NCBI GenBank assembly: GCA_022605425.2
Contig: CM061247.1
Span: forward strand, 1,775,610 to 1,839,609
Source of the DNA: Hamiltosporidium tvaerminnensis
Taxonomy: Eukaryota; Microsporidia; Dubosqiidae
Reading direction: 5' to 3'
DNA: 64,000 nucleotides
Shown: piece after piece, positions 35,901-47,643 of the stretch
How the letters are laid out: the number at the start of each line of letters is the position of its first letter
Position numbering within the stretch: position 1 is the first letter of the stretch
Position numbers and translations under genes: made by a program
The notes under the pieces: generated by a model
The model's database searches: none
What the model saw: only the letters and a program-made list of their open reading frames with translations
What the model was told of the DNA's origin: nothing

Positions 35901-36983
35901 ATCTTTCATTAATATTCATCTACTTTTTAATTTTTTTAATACCATTGGGGAATTCTTTTTTAAAACATAAATATTTTTGGTTTCAAAGTTTCAAAAGTAG
36001 TTTTCAGTGGCAAACGTTATGGAATCTACTAAATTCAAATTATTACACGTAAAAAATCATTTAATATTAGGAGTTTACTTTTTTAAAATTTTAGATGAAT
36101 AAACTCAATACTTGTTTGTTTATTGTTAAAAATTTATTTTAATTAAAAACGCTAAAAGCTTTGCATTTCGAAGCACTTTTATTTTTATATTCAAAAGTAC
36201 GCCGCTATTTTATTCATAAGTGTTTTCAATGTAAAAACCAATGTCTGCATTTTTTACTTACTTGTTTAAAAGCAAGAAAATCATAAAAAACTTTTAAAAA
36301 GTGCGATTTCAAAAGGCATTTAAGGATATCTTCGTTTTATTTCTATTTATTGTGAATTCGTTATAAAAGGGAAACTAAAACTTTCTATGGTCGAGCCAAA
36401 AAAAGCCATTTTAATATAATTTGATAAGAATTGAAAGATTTCATGCAAATCACACAAACTAGCTTAGAAAAGCAAAATAAAAAAGTTGATTTATTTAGAA
36501 AGTGTATAAAGCAGCTAATACCATTCCAATTAAAAAGTTTTGCTTCTAGTGACCTGGGTGAGAGAGATACTTGAGAAATATAGTAAAGAAAATAATATTT
36601 ACCTAACCTGTAGCAGTGAAATACTTGAGAAAGTTAGTTTAGAAAAACATTAAAGAAATATAGGATTTGATTAACATTTCAATTCCCTTACTTAAGTTCT
36701 GTAACCTAGCTAGCAACAAAGTATGTAAAACCTTTAGAAAAATAAAACGAACATAATTATTTAAATAGAAATGTAAATATATAAGAATCTACACATATGC
36801 AAAATATTAAAAAGACCTATTGTTTTAGATTGTGATTGAATTAAAGTACTTAAAAGCATACAAGCAAAATTGTAGATATTGTAAATAATGAATTAGGGTT
36901 GTTCGTAAGATGATTAAAGATTTTTTTGAACGGTATTTTGATATAATTTTATTATATAGGGTATATTTCTATAAACAACTTTT
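35901..36983. other. AT-rich stretch, nothing recognised
   Basis: No supported gene. The 82-codon plus frame at 35804-36052 begins inside the G-rich tract and shows no family features. Confidence 0.45.
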
Positions 36984-37410
36984 CTATCTAAATAGGTGGT
37001 GTTGTCAAAGTATTTGGCTCATTGCCTTAAAGTTCTTGTAAATACAATTGATGTTGCAGTTAAGATTATCTAAAAGCATTACAAAGTGATTAAAATCATT
37101 CATTTCGAATTCTTTGATTTGTAAACAAGATTGATTCTGATGTAGGGCATCTATATTGAAGCAAGTGTAGAATTACGTAAATAAATTTGCATAAGTCTTT
37201 CTATGATCCAGCAATTAGGATATATACAGATGCAGCAAATATAGCTGCAAATATTACAGAGAATTGATATCTGTGAACGGTGGCATTTGTTATATTTGGC
37301 TTCCACTTCATTACAGTCATAGCTCTTGTAGTTTTAAAGATGAAGAACTTTTCCTATAGTGCATCCGATATTTCAAACATATTCTTGAAGCTAATCCGTA
37401 GAAGATGCTA
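36984..37410 (-). pseudogene. Decayed membrane-protein family member, copy 2
   Basis: Homologous to 20005-20447 and 38595-39003. On the minus strand it reads HLLRISFKNMFEIS, then AMTVMKWKPNITN, a hydrophobic segment (QFSVIFAAIFAASVYILIAG), and at the far end NFKAMSQIL...HHLFR. Stops interrupt it in several places, including within the first 25 codons. The hydrophobic segment is the best preserved and would form a membrane helix. Function unknown. Confidence 0.45.
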
Positions 37411-38594
37411 AAAAATGAAAAATCTTCGCCTTGTTATACTTTAAATTTTTTTACAATCAATGTCACTTAGAATCAAATTTCATTTAATTCGTTCAGTAGC
37501 TTGATAGATATTCTTCCAAAGCAATCTATCTAATTACAATATAAATTAACTCAAGCCACAATGATTAATTATAAAATCCACTGTTTACCCTTCTAAACCA
37601 TTTTAAAGTATAACAATACTTATTTAAATAATGTTCTTGGCTTCTTTTAAATCATACTAAGATATTTTTATTAGTATATCCCTACATATATAATTTTCTT
37701 CATATTCTATTTCATATCTGAATTTATTTATAACTTGCATAAATTTAAATAAAAAAAAAGAAATTATAAAACTAGCTGTAAAATGAATTAATATTAAACC
37801 ATGTCTTTTAAAAAAAATTTATTGTTTAATACGTATAGAGATATAGTTAAAATAATTGCTACATGGAATCTTATATATTATTATTTACTAATTTAAAAAA
37901 AATTAAAATCTTTATTTGCTAAGGTGTATATCATTTAACTAAAGTTTTATTTTTAACAAAAGTACTAAAACCAGCAAAGCTTTGTATAAGCGAATATACA
38001 TTCAGTAAAATTATATTTTTTTATTCTTTATTGTAACATTGTCATTATGAGAAAAGGCACATTAGTTTTTAGATACCTTTCAATTAAAATTAATATGTAT
38101 TCTATTTTAACAAAAAGAAGTATATAGACTTATGAGTTTGGAATTTTTTTAACGCAAAAAGTACTAAAAAAATATACATTAAAAAATATTTCTTCAAAAC
38201 AGCATTACCTTTTAATTTTTACAAAATGTAAAATATGTTTAATCTTCTAACACAAACCAAACAATAATATAAGATAATATATAGTACAAAATTTGTATTG
38301 AGTCCAAACGGCTTACTTAAGTTTTAATAGCTCAAAACATTGATTTAGGATTTTGTAATAGGAAGAACACATTTTATCAAGAAGAAAACAATTCAATCAT
38401 AGAGCATACACTTCACTCATATATCATGAAGGAAAAATGAATTATCTTAACGTTTAAAAGAAATAGTCGATTAAATATACAAAAGTAAAGTTTTGTGGTG
38501 TAGAGTAATTAAAATCTATTAATTTTTAAAATCATAACTTATAAACTCCATTATATTAATTTATCTTTTTCTTTATTATATACAACTTTACCTC
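37411..38594. other. AT-rich spacer between two pseudogene copies
   Basis: Nothing recognisable. It separates two members of the decayed membrane-protein family, so the pair may be an old tandem duplication with a step of about 1.6 kb. Confidence 0.45.
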
Positions 38595-39003
38595 GAATCT
38601 TTTCAAATAGGCAAATGCGTCCCATAATTGAGCTCTTTGCCTTCGCGTTATTGTAATTCCAGTTAATGATATTGTGTATTTATGTACCAATATATTATGA
38701 GTGAATTCATTAAATTATTTAGTTAATTTTGACCTTAAACAAGATCAGATGAGTTCTTTGAGATTACCCTTTAAACAATGGTAACATATGTAAATAACCT
38801 TAGATATGCCATTCCATAATCCGAATCAGCTTGGATAGTTTGAAATATTATATTAAAGGTGCTAATATTCTAGTAAAAATATTTTAGTTGGTTGTAGCTA
38901 AGTTCTATTGCTTCTAAATTAGTTTTAATCTTGATTCATATAAGGAAGAATCGAAAGTTTCAAAATTAAAAAGTACTAATTTACTTGTAAAAGATGCCAC
39001 AAC
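38595..39003 (-). pseudogene. Decayed membrane-protein family member, copy 3
   Basis: The most eroded of the three copies. The upstream end preserves LWHLLQ on the minus strand, and the downstream end preserves NAKAKSSIMGRICLF, matching KAMSSITGQYCLFR of copy 1. The middle has many stops and frame changes. It is assigned by position-by-position similarity with 20005-20447 and 36984-37410. Confidence 0.4.
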
Positions 39004-39699
39004 ATTTAGAACTGAAGCTCATTTATAGTTTTAGTGATTTTTAATACCCAAGTATCTTTATTTTTACGTTTTAATTGGAAAAATAATACTTTCGATATAA
39101 TTAGCTATAAATCGACAAACAAGATCATCGAAATTTTATTTGTTAAATTATAATACACGACTTATTGAGTAAAAAAAATATGTTTTTTCAATCTTTTCAT
39201 TTAATGTCCTCTTATAAATATATCTAGATATAAAAATGTTATCAATATCTTATGATTTCATTAATATAAGTATTTCTTTATTATGTAAAGAGTTGTTCGT
39301 AGCTGTAAAGCTATAAAAAATATATATTAAAAAAATGTGGTGTAAAATTAAGTTTATACTAAACTATATATTGATCATTCAATCTATCTTTTACAAAATA
39401 AAATATTATCAAAATTATTTTTTAGTTGAATTGTTTTTTTGAGTGAATCCGTATTGCTACAGTGAAAGTTAAAGATCAAAAAAACCCAAATAGCAGATAT
39501 CCTAAGCATTTAAAACATAGTTATAGAAATCGCCTTTAAACTAGGTAGATAATTCAAAAGCATTCAAATGTACGAATAGTTAATGTAAAATCATTCATTA
39601 TAATGTGGTTTTAGTATAAAAGTAATATAAATAAAATAAAGTTAATAGTTCAAGACATTTTAGTATTCTATCCTATTTAGTTAAAGTTAATTCTTTAGT
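39004..39699. other. AT-rich stretch, nothing recognised
   Basis: No supported gene, RNA or repeat unit between the third pseudogene copy and the second copy of the old duplication. Confidence 0.45.
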
Positions 39700-40420
39700 A
39701 CTTTGCAGTAAGATAGTATATAAGTCTAATAAAAAGAGTTTACAAATTATAAAAAAATTTAATACATTTATGAATATAACAATTTAAGTTGGTTTACTCT
39801 GGCTATATATTATAAAACGAAATATTTATTTATATGATATATTGAGATGAATGAAATATTAAGATCTACTGCCCATAGATTGTATTACACATAATAAATT
39901 AATCTCTTTATAAATCTATAAAATTCAATCCATTTCACAAAAGGTAATAATATTAATTTTCTCATTAATTCGATTAAAAGTTTTATACATGATATTAAAA
40001 TATCTTTCACATATACATCTTTCTTTCAAATAGATTTATATTTTTTTTAAGAAACCTAAACAATACATTTGTAATAGATACCTGGCATTTCAATCAATTT
40101 TATAAAAGGTAAATGATATGAGGTTATATGAAAACGAAAGTTATCTATAAATCCCATATATGATATATGTTTCTAACAATATACTGAGAGCTTTTCCAAA
40201 CGATTTCATAAAATTTAATAAGGCCATAATAAAGTTAAACACAGCGTATTATGACCAAGATAAAATAGTCTTATTTTGAGATATTGAGTAAAGGTTTTAA
40301 TAGTCCAACTATATCCAATAAGGATAAAAAAACATCCAATACCTTACACTTAAAAACTTCCAATTATGGTAAATTTTATAAGCTTATTAGGGTTAAGACT
40401 TATAAATCATATAAAAAGAG
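39700..40420 (+). repeat. Diverged segmental duplication, copy 2
   Basis: Direct-orientation partner of 32520-33240, offset about 7.2 kb. See that entry for the shared landmarks. Confidence 0.6.
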
Positions 40421-40979
40421 AAAAAACTTAAGTATATATTCAAATGTAACATATTGATGTTATTAAACTCAATTTTTAGCTAAATGAAGATAAAATTGAC
40501 ATTAAATTTATAAAAATTCCATAAAAATATAATAACATAATACATTATTAAAGAAAAAATAGTACTTTTTGAAAAAATTCAACATTATAAGAGCTAGAAT
40601 AGTTTATTTGTAGAAAAACGCTTACATAAGGGAGCATTTAACTTAGAAAATGAATAACAAAAGAATGATCTAAAAAAATGTAACCACATTTAAAAAGTCG
40701 ATTAAGGTTAAGCAAAATGAATTTAAGTAAAACAAGTATATACAACAAGAAATTTTTAATGTAGTAAAAAGAAGAAAAATAATTACAAAAACATAAAATA
40801 TTTCAGTTAAAAAAACTTAAAAAGGAAACGAAGCTAAATAAAATTTAAAAAATAAACAAGTATTAAAATTTAAAGAAAAAATAGCTGATTTAATTTTTAG
40901 AAACCATATTTGATAATTAAAAGATTTCTGGTCCTTTTTCTGGTTATTTTTCATGTATATAATCTTATTTGTTTTTATA
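40421..40979. other. AT-rich stretch, nothing recognised
   Basis: A-rich sequence between the old duplication and satellite block 2; no gene or clear repeat unit. Confidence 0.45.
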
Positions 40980-43835
40980 TTTGCTTTTCATATTTTAGAA
41001 TCTTCAATACGACTATAAGTACCTATATCGACTAAATTCGATAATTTTGGAGTACAGAAATTTACAAAAAGCACCTAGAAATTTTATTATACATACAATA
41101 TCTAATTATTAAACAATTATTCATTATATTAAAAGTAATTTTCGGTATTAAAACATATATCTTGTAAAATATTTTCAAAAATTTTGGAATAACCTACACA
41201 CTATATACGAGATAGGTTGATCGAAATGAAAAAAAAAATATTTATGAAATAATGTTCTTAAAAACGGGAAAATTTTATTAACAACCTCAATATTGTTTCC
41301 TTATTAGCTAATTTCTTGTATTTTTGCTGTTTTTTGACTATTTAAAAATTTTATTTTGTCATCGATATTTTTCGATAATTCTCGATTTGTTTCATTACAT
41401 GTACAAATATATCACGAAAAAAATCAAAAAAAAAATTGTAATGAAGATTGCATACCCAAATTTTATATAAAATAAACAGTCATATTTTATAAGCATATTA
41501 GTAGAATTTGTATCAATTTCTGAGCATTAAATAGTATTTCTTTCTTACACAGTATTTTAAAAATTTGAAAATCTTCAATTCTGATACATGTAACTCTATT
41601 AAACAAAATAGAAAAAATCAAGCAATAAAAAAAGCTAAGAAAAAGACTAAATTTATTCTTAACTATAAATAAATTTTTTTTACTAAACATCTGATGTATC
41701 TATACCAATTTTTATTCCAAGAAACATCTATTTTTTTAATTATATTTTTTTCCATTTTTCATATCATTCTAACGACTATACATAAAACAAATCGAATAAA
41801 TCAATTCATTCGAATTTAATAGAAAGATATACTATAAATTATAATTAAAGAAAAATATTCTGTTACACTATACAGAATTTGATAGTTGCGATATTTTCGT
41901 AATATAATTCTTAAATTTTTTTTAAGAAGATTTTCACCTTTTTTTAAATTTCTTCATTCACAATATACTATGTAGTTTGACAAATTCGAAAAAATTAATT
42001 TAGAAATTTACTTTCAGAACATCAGAGCTTATTCAGAAGCAACCTTTTAGAGTATTGTAAGACTCCTCTATAGATTAATTAAAATTTGTGCATTGAATAT
42101 ATATTTTTTCGTTGATGTTTTTTCAATTTTCAAACGCGACATATTTATAGGTATATATGCCTAAAAAATTCAAAAAAATTGAAAATTGAAACAAACACAC
42201 AAAATGACTTAATATTATCATAAAGCATAATCTAAGTATATAGACGACTTTTTTTATACTATTTAGAGCGTTATAATTATTTTAAGGTTTATTTGGGCAA
42301 CTTGAATTTTTCATAATTCTTAAATTTCTTCATACACATATAAAAGATATACTAAGCCAAATTGCAAAAATAAGTAATAAAAATTTATAAGAAAAACTGC
42401 TATATTTTATAGTAAACATAAAAAAAAAATTATTAAAATCACACTTGATGTATTTTTATAGATTCCTATGCATTGAAGCGTTTATTTTTTAAGAACAGCT
42501 TTTTTATATTTTTTAAATCGTATATACGACTGTAAGAAAACTGATTAAGTAAATCAAAAAAATTAATAAATTGACCAAATTTTTTATTATCTCATTCGGA
42601 ACTTTATAAATCTATATGGAATGTTTTTACATTCTTTAGATAATAAATCATATATTTTTTTTTTAGTTTATTTTTAGAATCTTGCAATGGTTTATACAAC
42701 TATATTGAAACTAATCTAACAAAATTAAAAAATATAAAAAATATAGGTAAATCAAATACAAATTTAAGAATAAATATATTAGGTTAAGAATCTACCCGGT
42801 AGTATTTCGAATAATTCTTATTTAAATAAACATAATTTTTTTTATATTTTGAATTTGTGATAACTTTCGAATAATTGAATATAGTATATATAAATATAAC
42901 AAATGACTTTAAAAATTTAGTAAAAAAAATTGCTTAGAATCTCAGAAAATTTAACATAAACATAACATTAATGATATCCTAAGAACATTTATTATATGTG
43001 TTCTTTGAGATTATAACTAATGTTTTTTTCTGAATTTTTTTTTCTAATTTAAAATCGTTTCCTACAGTATATAGAAAATATTATAGAAAAAAAATATGAA
43101 AATTTGGAAAATGGAATTACTCAGAAACATTCCTAAATCTTTCGTAAAATTTAATTATATTGGATTATTATAAGAAGTTTTGTATAATTTTCAGAGAATT
43201 TTAATCATTCGAGATTTTCTTTTTTTTACTGATATTTTCATCATCTCGAATCGTCAATACGACTATATACAAATTATATTGAAAAAAATTACTAAAAATT
43301 AGTTAAAAAAACTTACATTAAAAACAAATAATTTCATATTAAACGATCTTTTTAAATTATTTTAAGAACTTTTAAGCCATTTTGGGTGATTATTAACCAT
43401 TTAATATTATATATTTCATTTATTTTTTTATTAATTTTCCGAGTGTTTAATACTGCTATAGAAAAAAAACGAAAAATTTTAAAAAAAATTAGGTAATAAA
43501 AATCCGTGTAATCATGAATAAATTGATTATAAACAATCTTATTTCATTATTAATAACAGATTCGAAGTATTTTAATAAATTCTTAAGTAATTAATCGAAT
43601 GTATTTTTTAAAATTTTTTTATTGCTTCATAACTGTATACAGCAAATATATCGAATAAAATCGTAAAAAATTAGGTAATAAAAACTTGATAAAACATAGC
43701 TATATTTAATTATAAAAAAGGCATGAAATATTGTTAAAAACCTATCTGATGTATTTATAACAATTTTAAAGCATTAGATCTTATATCTTTCGAGTCCAAG
43801 TTCTTCAAGATTTCTAAAGTGTTTCATATACTATA
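40980..43835. repeat. ~190-bp degenerate satellite, block 2 left part
   Basis: Anchors recur near 40999, 41187, 41376, 41566, 41756, 41950, 42128, 42325, 42515, 42679, 42860, 43053, 43250, 43440, 43622 and 43816. Two anchor styles occur, TTTCATACACTATATA-like and TCAATACGACTATA-like, often in alternation. The right end is the interrupted unit carrying the target site of the REL element. Units are strongly diverged. Confidence 0.75.
43822..43835. repeat. Target-site duplication of REL copy B, left copy
   Basis: TTTCATATACTATA, repeated exactly at 47644-47657. The duplicated sequence is itself the conserved anchor of the satellite unit. Confidence 0.85.
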
Positions 43836-46800
43836 ATTTATTTAATAAAATTCTGGGTTAAAATATTTTTAACATTTTTATATGTTTTCTTCTACCTCTT
43901 TAACCACTATTGTTTCTTCTTCCAAATCCGACTCTTCATTTATGTTATTGGTCGGTTCCTCCAGAGTGGTTCCTCCTTGTGAAATAAGGGGTGTATTATT
44001 TTTTGGTTTTAAAATTTTAACACCATCTTCCTCTCTTTTCGCTTCTTTTAAAGGGGGTATTGGTTCCTCATGCATCTCTGATCTCATAATAACACCCATT
44101 GACGCTCTCTCCCAGCTCTCTTCGGCATTTAGTCCTGACTCAAGTCCTCTTCGTCGATCAAAGGAAATTGTTTCGACTGTTTTCTTAAGTACTATAGACT
44201 GAATGTATGCCTCTACATTCATGGGTATTTCTAGTCTTTTAAGATGAGATTTATGGTATTTTGTCACAATACCGTCCCAGGTCATCACATAAGGGATTAT
44301 CTCAACACTACACTTATAAATAAGACCCAACTCATTGGCTAGCAGGTCATACTTCCTAAGTTTTTCAGTTTCAACTATTTGAAGTGAATCTTGGGAAGTG
44401 ATTCCTACTTCAATGAGTGTTATCTTATTCTTCTTCTTATCTAAAATAAATATGTCCGGTCTGTTATTCCGAATTTTAACATCAGTTTTAATTCTGGTGT
44501 CCACTCTTATCTCTGCATACTCATTATCAAGAATTTCTTGAACTGAGTGGCTCCTTATTCGTTTTGAAGACTTAAACTTATATCTATTTAGAAGAAGAAG
44601 GTGTAGGCATCTGACCACTTCATTATGCCGTCTAGTGTAATCATGGCCTAGCATTTTTTCGCATCTAGTTGCTAGATGATCCACAGTCTTACCAGACTTC
44701 CCGCAATGTTGACACACACCATCTGCTCCCCAGAATACATTTCTATCCTGGATATAGCAGAACACAGCTTCATTTCGTGGCCTAATATTTCCTCTCTTTA
44801 GCCACCTTGAAGAGTCACTAACACTCACAAGCTCATTTTTTCTTGCATTATATAACTTTGAATGGAGTTTTCGTTTTTCTATTTCGTTATATAGTTTTGC
44901 AAGTTGAGCTTCTTCTAAACTTTTCTTAGTGACTTCTTCTACCAACCTGTACTTTACTTTTAAGAAGCCTTTTATTAGTGCAAGATGGGTTTTATTATTA
45001 TTCTCCACCTTGAGGATTGCTGCTCGTCTAGTTGATATTTCTTTACTTTTTTCCAGACAATCCAAGAGTTGCAGAAGCATATGTTCGCTTCTCAACTCAA
45101 CACTATGTAGGCCTCTTCCAAGTTCTGTTCTAGGAAGATACAACCGCTCTTTACATCCTGGGCGGAGATGTATCTTATTTTTAACCAACACCGCACGCAC
45201 TGCATCATCTAACTTAGAGAAGTCAGCCGGTTCAAGTCGAAGTACTCCTATGTGGTAGTTGATTAACGATATCGCATGTTGATTGATTGCAGAAAATAAA
45301 TTTTTTGCATTTAATCTAGTGTGACAAAGTCTTTCAACTCTTGATATAAGTTTGCTCTGTACTTCTTCAAATGAGCTACGTGTTGGGATTCCTCTGCTGT
45401 CTTCTATTATTCCTAAATATTTGTAAACACTAACACCTTCTAGAAGAGTAGCAGTATCTTCACAACACGTATCATTTGTGGCTGACTTCTCTTTGTTAAT
45501 CTCTAAGCCAATCACCTCTAAAAATTCCTTTGCCTCGCCTGTCATAGCACTCAATGTGGAGCTGTCTTTTGCAAGGAGCTTAAGATCATCAATAAACAAG
45601 AGATGATTAGTAGAATGGGATTCTGCATCTGTTTGTACTGTCACTTTTGTGTATTTTTCATTAAGCTTTCGGCTTAATGGATCCATACACAACACAAATA
45701 ACAAAGGTGACAGACTATCTCCTTGTAGAATCCCTCTATCAATCTTCTTGCTCATGATTTTTTCAGGCCCTACTGATATATCAATTTTCCATTTTGATAT
45801 AATTACCTTAATAAATTTCAGGATCCAATCAGGTAAATTAAGGTTTTCAATGCATTGAGTTAAATAAGCATGATCTATTGAATCATAAGCTTTTTTAACA
45901 TCAATCCATGTTGCCTTAAGATTATTTCCATACTCTTTATTTAAGGCAATATTCAGTAGAGCCTGCTCTTTCGCTCCCTGCACACCTCTTACCGCCCCTA
46001 ATTGGTTCTCTGCAAGCAACCCTCGCCTTTCCACTTCAAGTTGAACGACCTTTGTTACACACTTTGTCGTTAACTTGTAGAGGTTGGACATACAAGTGAT
46101 TGGCCTGTAGTCAGAGCCTCTTCGTGGAATTCCTTTCGGTATCAAATACGTAAGCCCGCAGTAAAACCAATCAGCTTGAGGTGTTCCTTCTAAACATATA
46201 ACTTTCACAATATCATAAAGATATTTGTGAAGAGTTGTAAGTTTCTTAATGAAAAAATTGTAAATACCATCAATTCCAGCAGCTTTCCAATTGGGAAGCC
46301 AATTAATGATATTTACAAATTCATCAAGTGAAGGAAACGTGGTCGGATGATTATCTGATACAAATGGAATCAAATAATCATCGTACGTGACTGTGTCATC
46401 ATTTTTGTTCCACATTGTAGACCAAAAACTCACAATTTCATCACGGCTAACCACATGCTCAATTTCTACACGCTCAGATAACCCACGATAAAATCGACCT
46501 CGGAAAAGCTCAAACATACGATTCTCTTTTCGGAATTGCTTCCTACTTTCATGCATCGTAATTTTTTTCTCGTAAACATTCAAAGACTCATTCTTCTTAA
46601 CTAAAGCCTCAGAAAGATCAGTTACGCTGCTCAAGTTTAAATTAAACTCTCGCATGATTTTCTTAAGGCTCTTCGTTTCCGAAGTGGAGAGCTTTTCCTG
46701 CTTACGCGCCTTCTCGAGAAGATCTTTGGAAAGTACTAACTTAGAAATTTTACTTTCTATGTTTTCCTTCCAAGCGGATCTAGGCTTTTCTTTGCGTGTT

Positions 46801-47643
46801 GCCTCGTCATAGCATACCTGCGCAGCTTGCATGATATACGCGGCTTCCGTAATTGACTCAGGTACATGAGCTCCTGCATATTCACCGACTACTCGATTAA
46901 TGAGATCCAGAACTTTACTATCAACCAATTCATTTGGATGTTTTCTAGTTCGGACCACCACTTTTCCAATTTCGTTCTCAGAGATTTCTTTGATTTTACT
47001 CAAGAATTTATCTCTCAGGTTTATGTACTCCGTGGTGTCGGTCAAGGTGCATGTATCAGCGAGACAAGTGGCGATTCTACGTCGCTCTCCATTCTCTTCT
47101 GATTTTACATCCTTTCCCATCTCACTTTGTGCCAATTTTTTTAACACTTCGAGAGTTTCAGTGCAGCCGAATTTCTCATTATAGTACCTGTGAAGCTCTG
47201 TCCAGCCATTTCTTGGCATTCTTTCAAACCTTGTCTGTACTGCAAAAAAAACAATTCGAGGCCATTCCTTCGGGTCGGCTGTTACGGAATCGAATATCGT
47301 CCGCAATGCCATTAGCCTGTTACCTTCTGGAATAGCTAGAGTACAGGGGCTTGTCATGTCGTACGATGGCTCGCACGCAGAGACTTCAACCGAAGAGGGA
47401 ACTGGTGCATTAGGCGAAGGTAAGGTGTCAAGCCCACTATTTTGCATTTTACTGCATGTTTGGCTTGGTGGTGGAGGTGTTATTGTTGTGTAGGAGGAGG
47501 AAGGTAGGGGAATCGCCGGTGGGTGTAGCTTACATTTTTGTATCTCACTATCACTCTTTTTCACCTCATCAGCGTCGTTTGCAGCCTTTATTTTGGTATT
47601 ATTCGATATTTCGCTGCTAACATTTTTCTTTCTACCCATATAA
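43836..47643 (-). mobile_element. Full-length REL-type non-LTR retrotransposon, copy B
   Basis: The element is about 3.81 kb and consists almost entirely of one ORF (43878-47639). The 14-bp duplication TTTCATATACTATA sits at 43822-43835 and 47644-47657. Between the ATG and the right duplication there are only four bases, so the element has practically no 5' UTR. The 3' UTR is about 41 nt, ends in TTTATTAAATAAA, and has no poly(A) tail. Insertion is inside a satellite unit; removing the element and one duplication restores the anchor spacing to about 195 bp. The intact ORF and near identity with copy C indicate recent mobility. Confidence 0.92.
43878..47639 (-). CDS. REL-type retrotransposon polyprotein: RT, CCHC knuckle, restriction-like endonuclease
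   Basis: The product is 1253 aa. An N-terminal Pro/Ser-rich stretch (about 40-100) is followed by a charged helical region (about 105-390). I see no N-terminal zinc finger, Myb or protease domain of the kinds found in R2, R4 or NeSL elements. The reverse transcriptase spans about 430-760: AAGIDGI (453-459), YRPITC (511-516), motif A WIDVKKAYDSID (Asp580), motif B ILQGDSLSP (637-645), motif C FIDD (Asp684, Asp685). A CCHC knuckle follows at Cys976, Cys979, His988 and Cys993, then RRHNEVV (1003-1009). The PD-(D/E)XK endonuclease has RPD (Asp1062), IEV (Glu1077) and KLRKYDLL (1094-1100), the order seen in R2/R4/CRE-type elements. The C-terminal 90 residues are acidic. It would nick the target and prime cDNA synthesis from the element RNA. 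The clade within the REL group is unresolved. Confidence 0.95.
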   Translation of the reverse strand: MGRKKNVSSEISNNTKIKAANDADEVKKSDSEIQKCKLHPPAIPLPSSSYTTITPPPPSQTCSKMQNSGLDTLPSPNAPVPSSVEVSACEPSYDMTSPCTLAIPEGNRLMALRTIFDSVTADPKEWPRIVFFAVQTRFERMPRNGWTELHRYYNEKFGCTETLEVLKKLAQSEMGKDVKSEENGERRRIATCLADTCTLTDTTEYINLRDKFLSKIKEISENEIGKVVVRTRKHPNELVDSKVLDLINRVVGEYAGAHVPESITEAAYIMQAAQVCYDEATRKEKPRSAWKENIESKISKLVLSKDLLEKARKQEKLSTSETKSLKKIMREFNLNLSSVTDLSEALVKKNESLNVYEKKITMHESRKQFRKENRMFELFRGRFYRGLSERVEIEHVVSRDEIVSFWSTMWNKNDDTVTYDDYLIPFVSDNHPTTFPSLDEFVNIINWLPNWKAAGIDGIYNFFIKKLTTLHKYLYDIVKVICLEGTPQADWFYCGLTYLIPKGIPRRGSDYRPITCMSNLYKLTTKCVTKVVQLEVERRGLLAENQLGAVRGVQGAKEQALLNIALNKEYGNNLKATWIDVKKAYDSIDHAYLTQCIENLNLPDWILKFIKVIISKWKIDISVGPEKIMSKKIDRGILQGDSLSPLLFVLCMDPLSRKLNEKYTKVTVQTDAESHSTNHLLFIDDLKLLAKDSSTLSAMTGEAKEFLEVIGLEINKEKSATNDTCCEDTATLLEGVSVYKYLGIIEDSRGIPTRSSFEEVQSKLISRVERLCHTRLNAKNLFSAINQHAISLINYHIGVLRLEPADFSKLDDAVRAVLVKNKIHLRPGCKERLYLPRTELGRGLHSVELRSEHMLLQLLDCLEKSKEISTRRAAILKVENNNKTHLALIKGFLKVKYRLVEEVTKKSLEEAQLAKLYNEIEKRKLHSKLYNARKNELVSVSDSSRWLKRGNIRPRNEAVFCYIQDRNVFWGADGVCQHCGKSGKTVDHLATRCEKMLGHDYTRRHNEVVRCLHLLLLNRYKFKSSKRIRSHSVQEILDNEYAEIRVDTRIKTDVKIRNNRPDIFILDKKKNKITLIEVGITSQDSLQIVETEKLRKYDLLANELGLIYKCSVEIIPYVMTWDGIVTKYHKSHLKRLEIPMNVEAYIQSIVLKKTVETISFDRRRGLESGLNAEESWERASMGVIMRSEMHEEPIPPLKEAKREEDGVKILKPKNNTPLISQGGTTLEEPTNNINEESDLEEETIVVKEVEENI

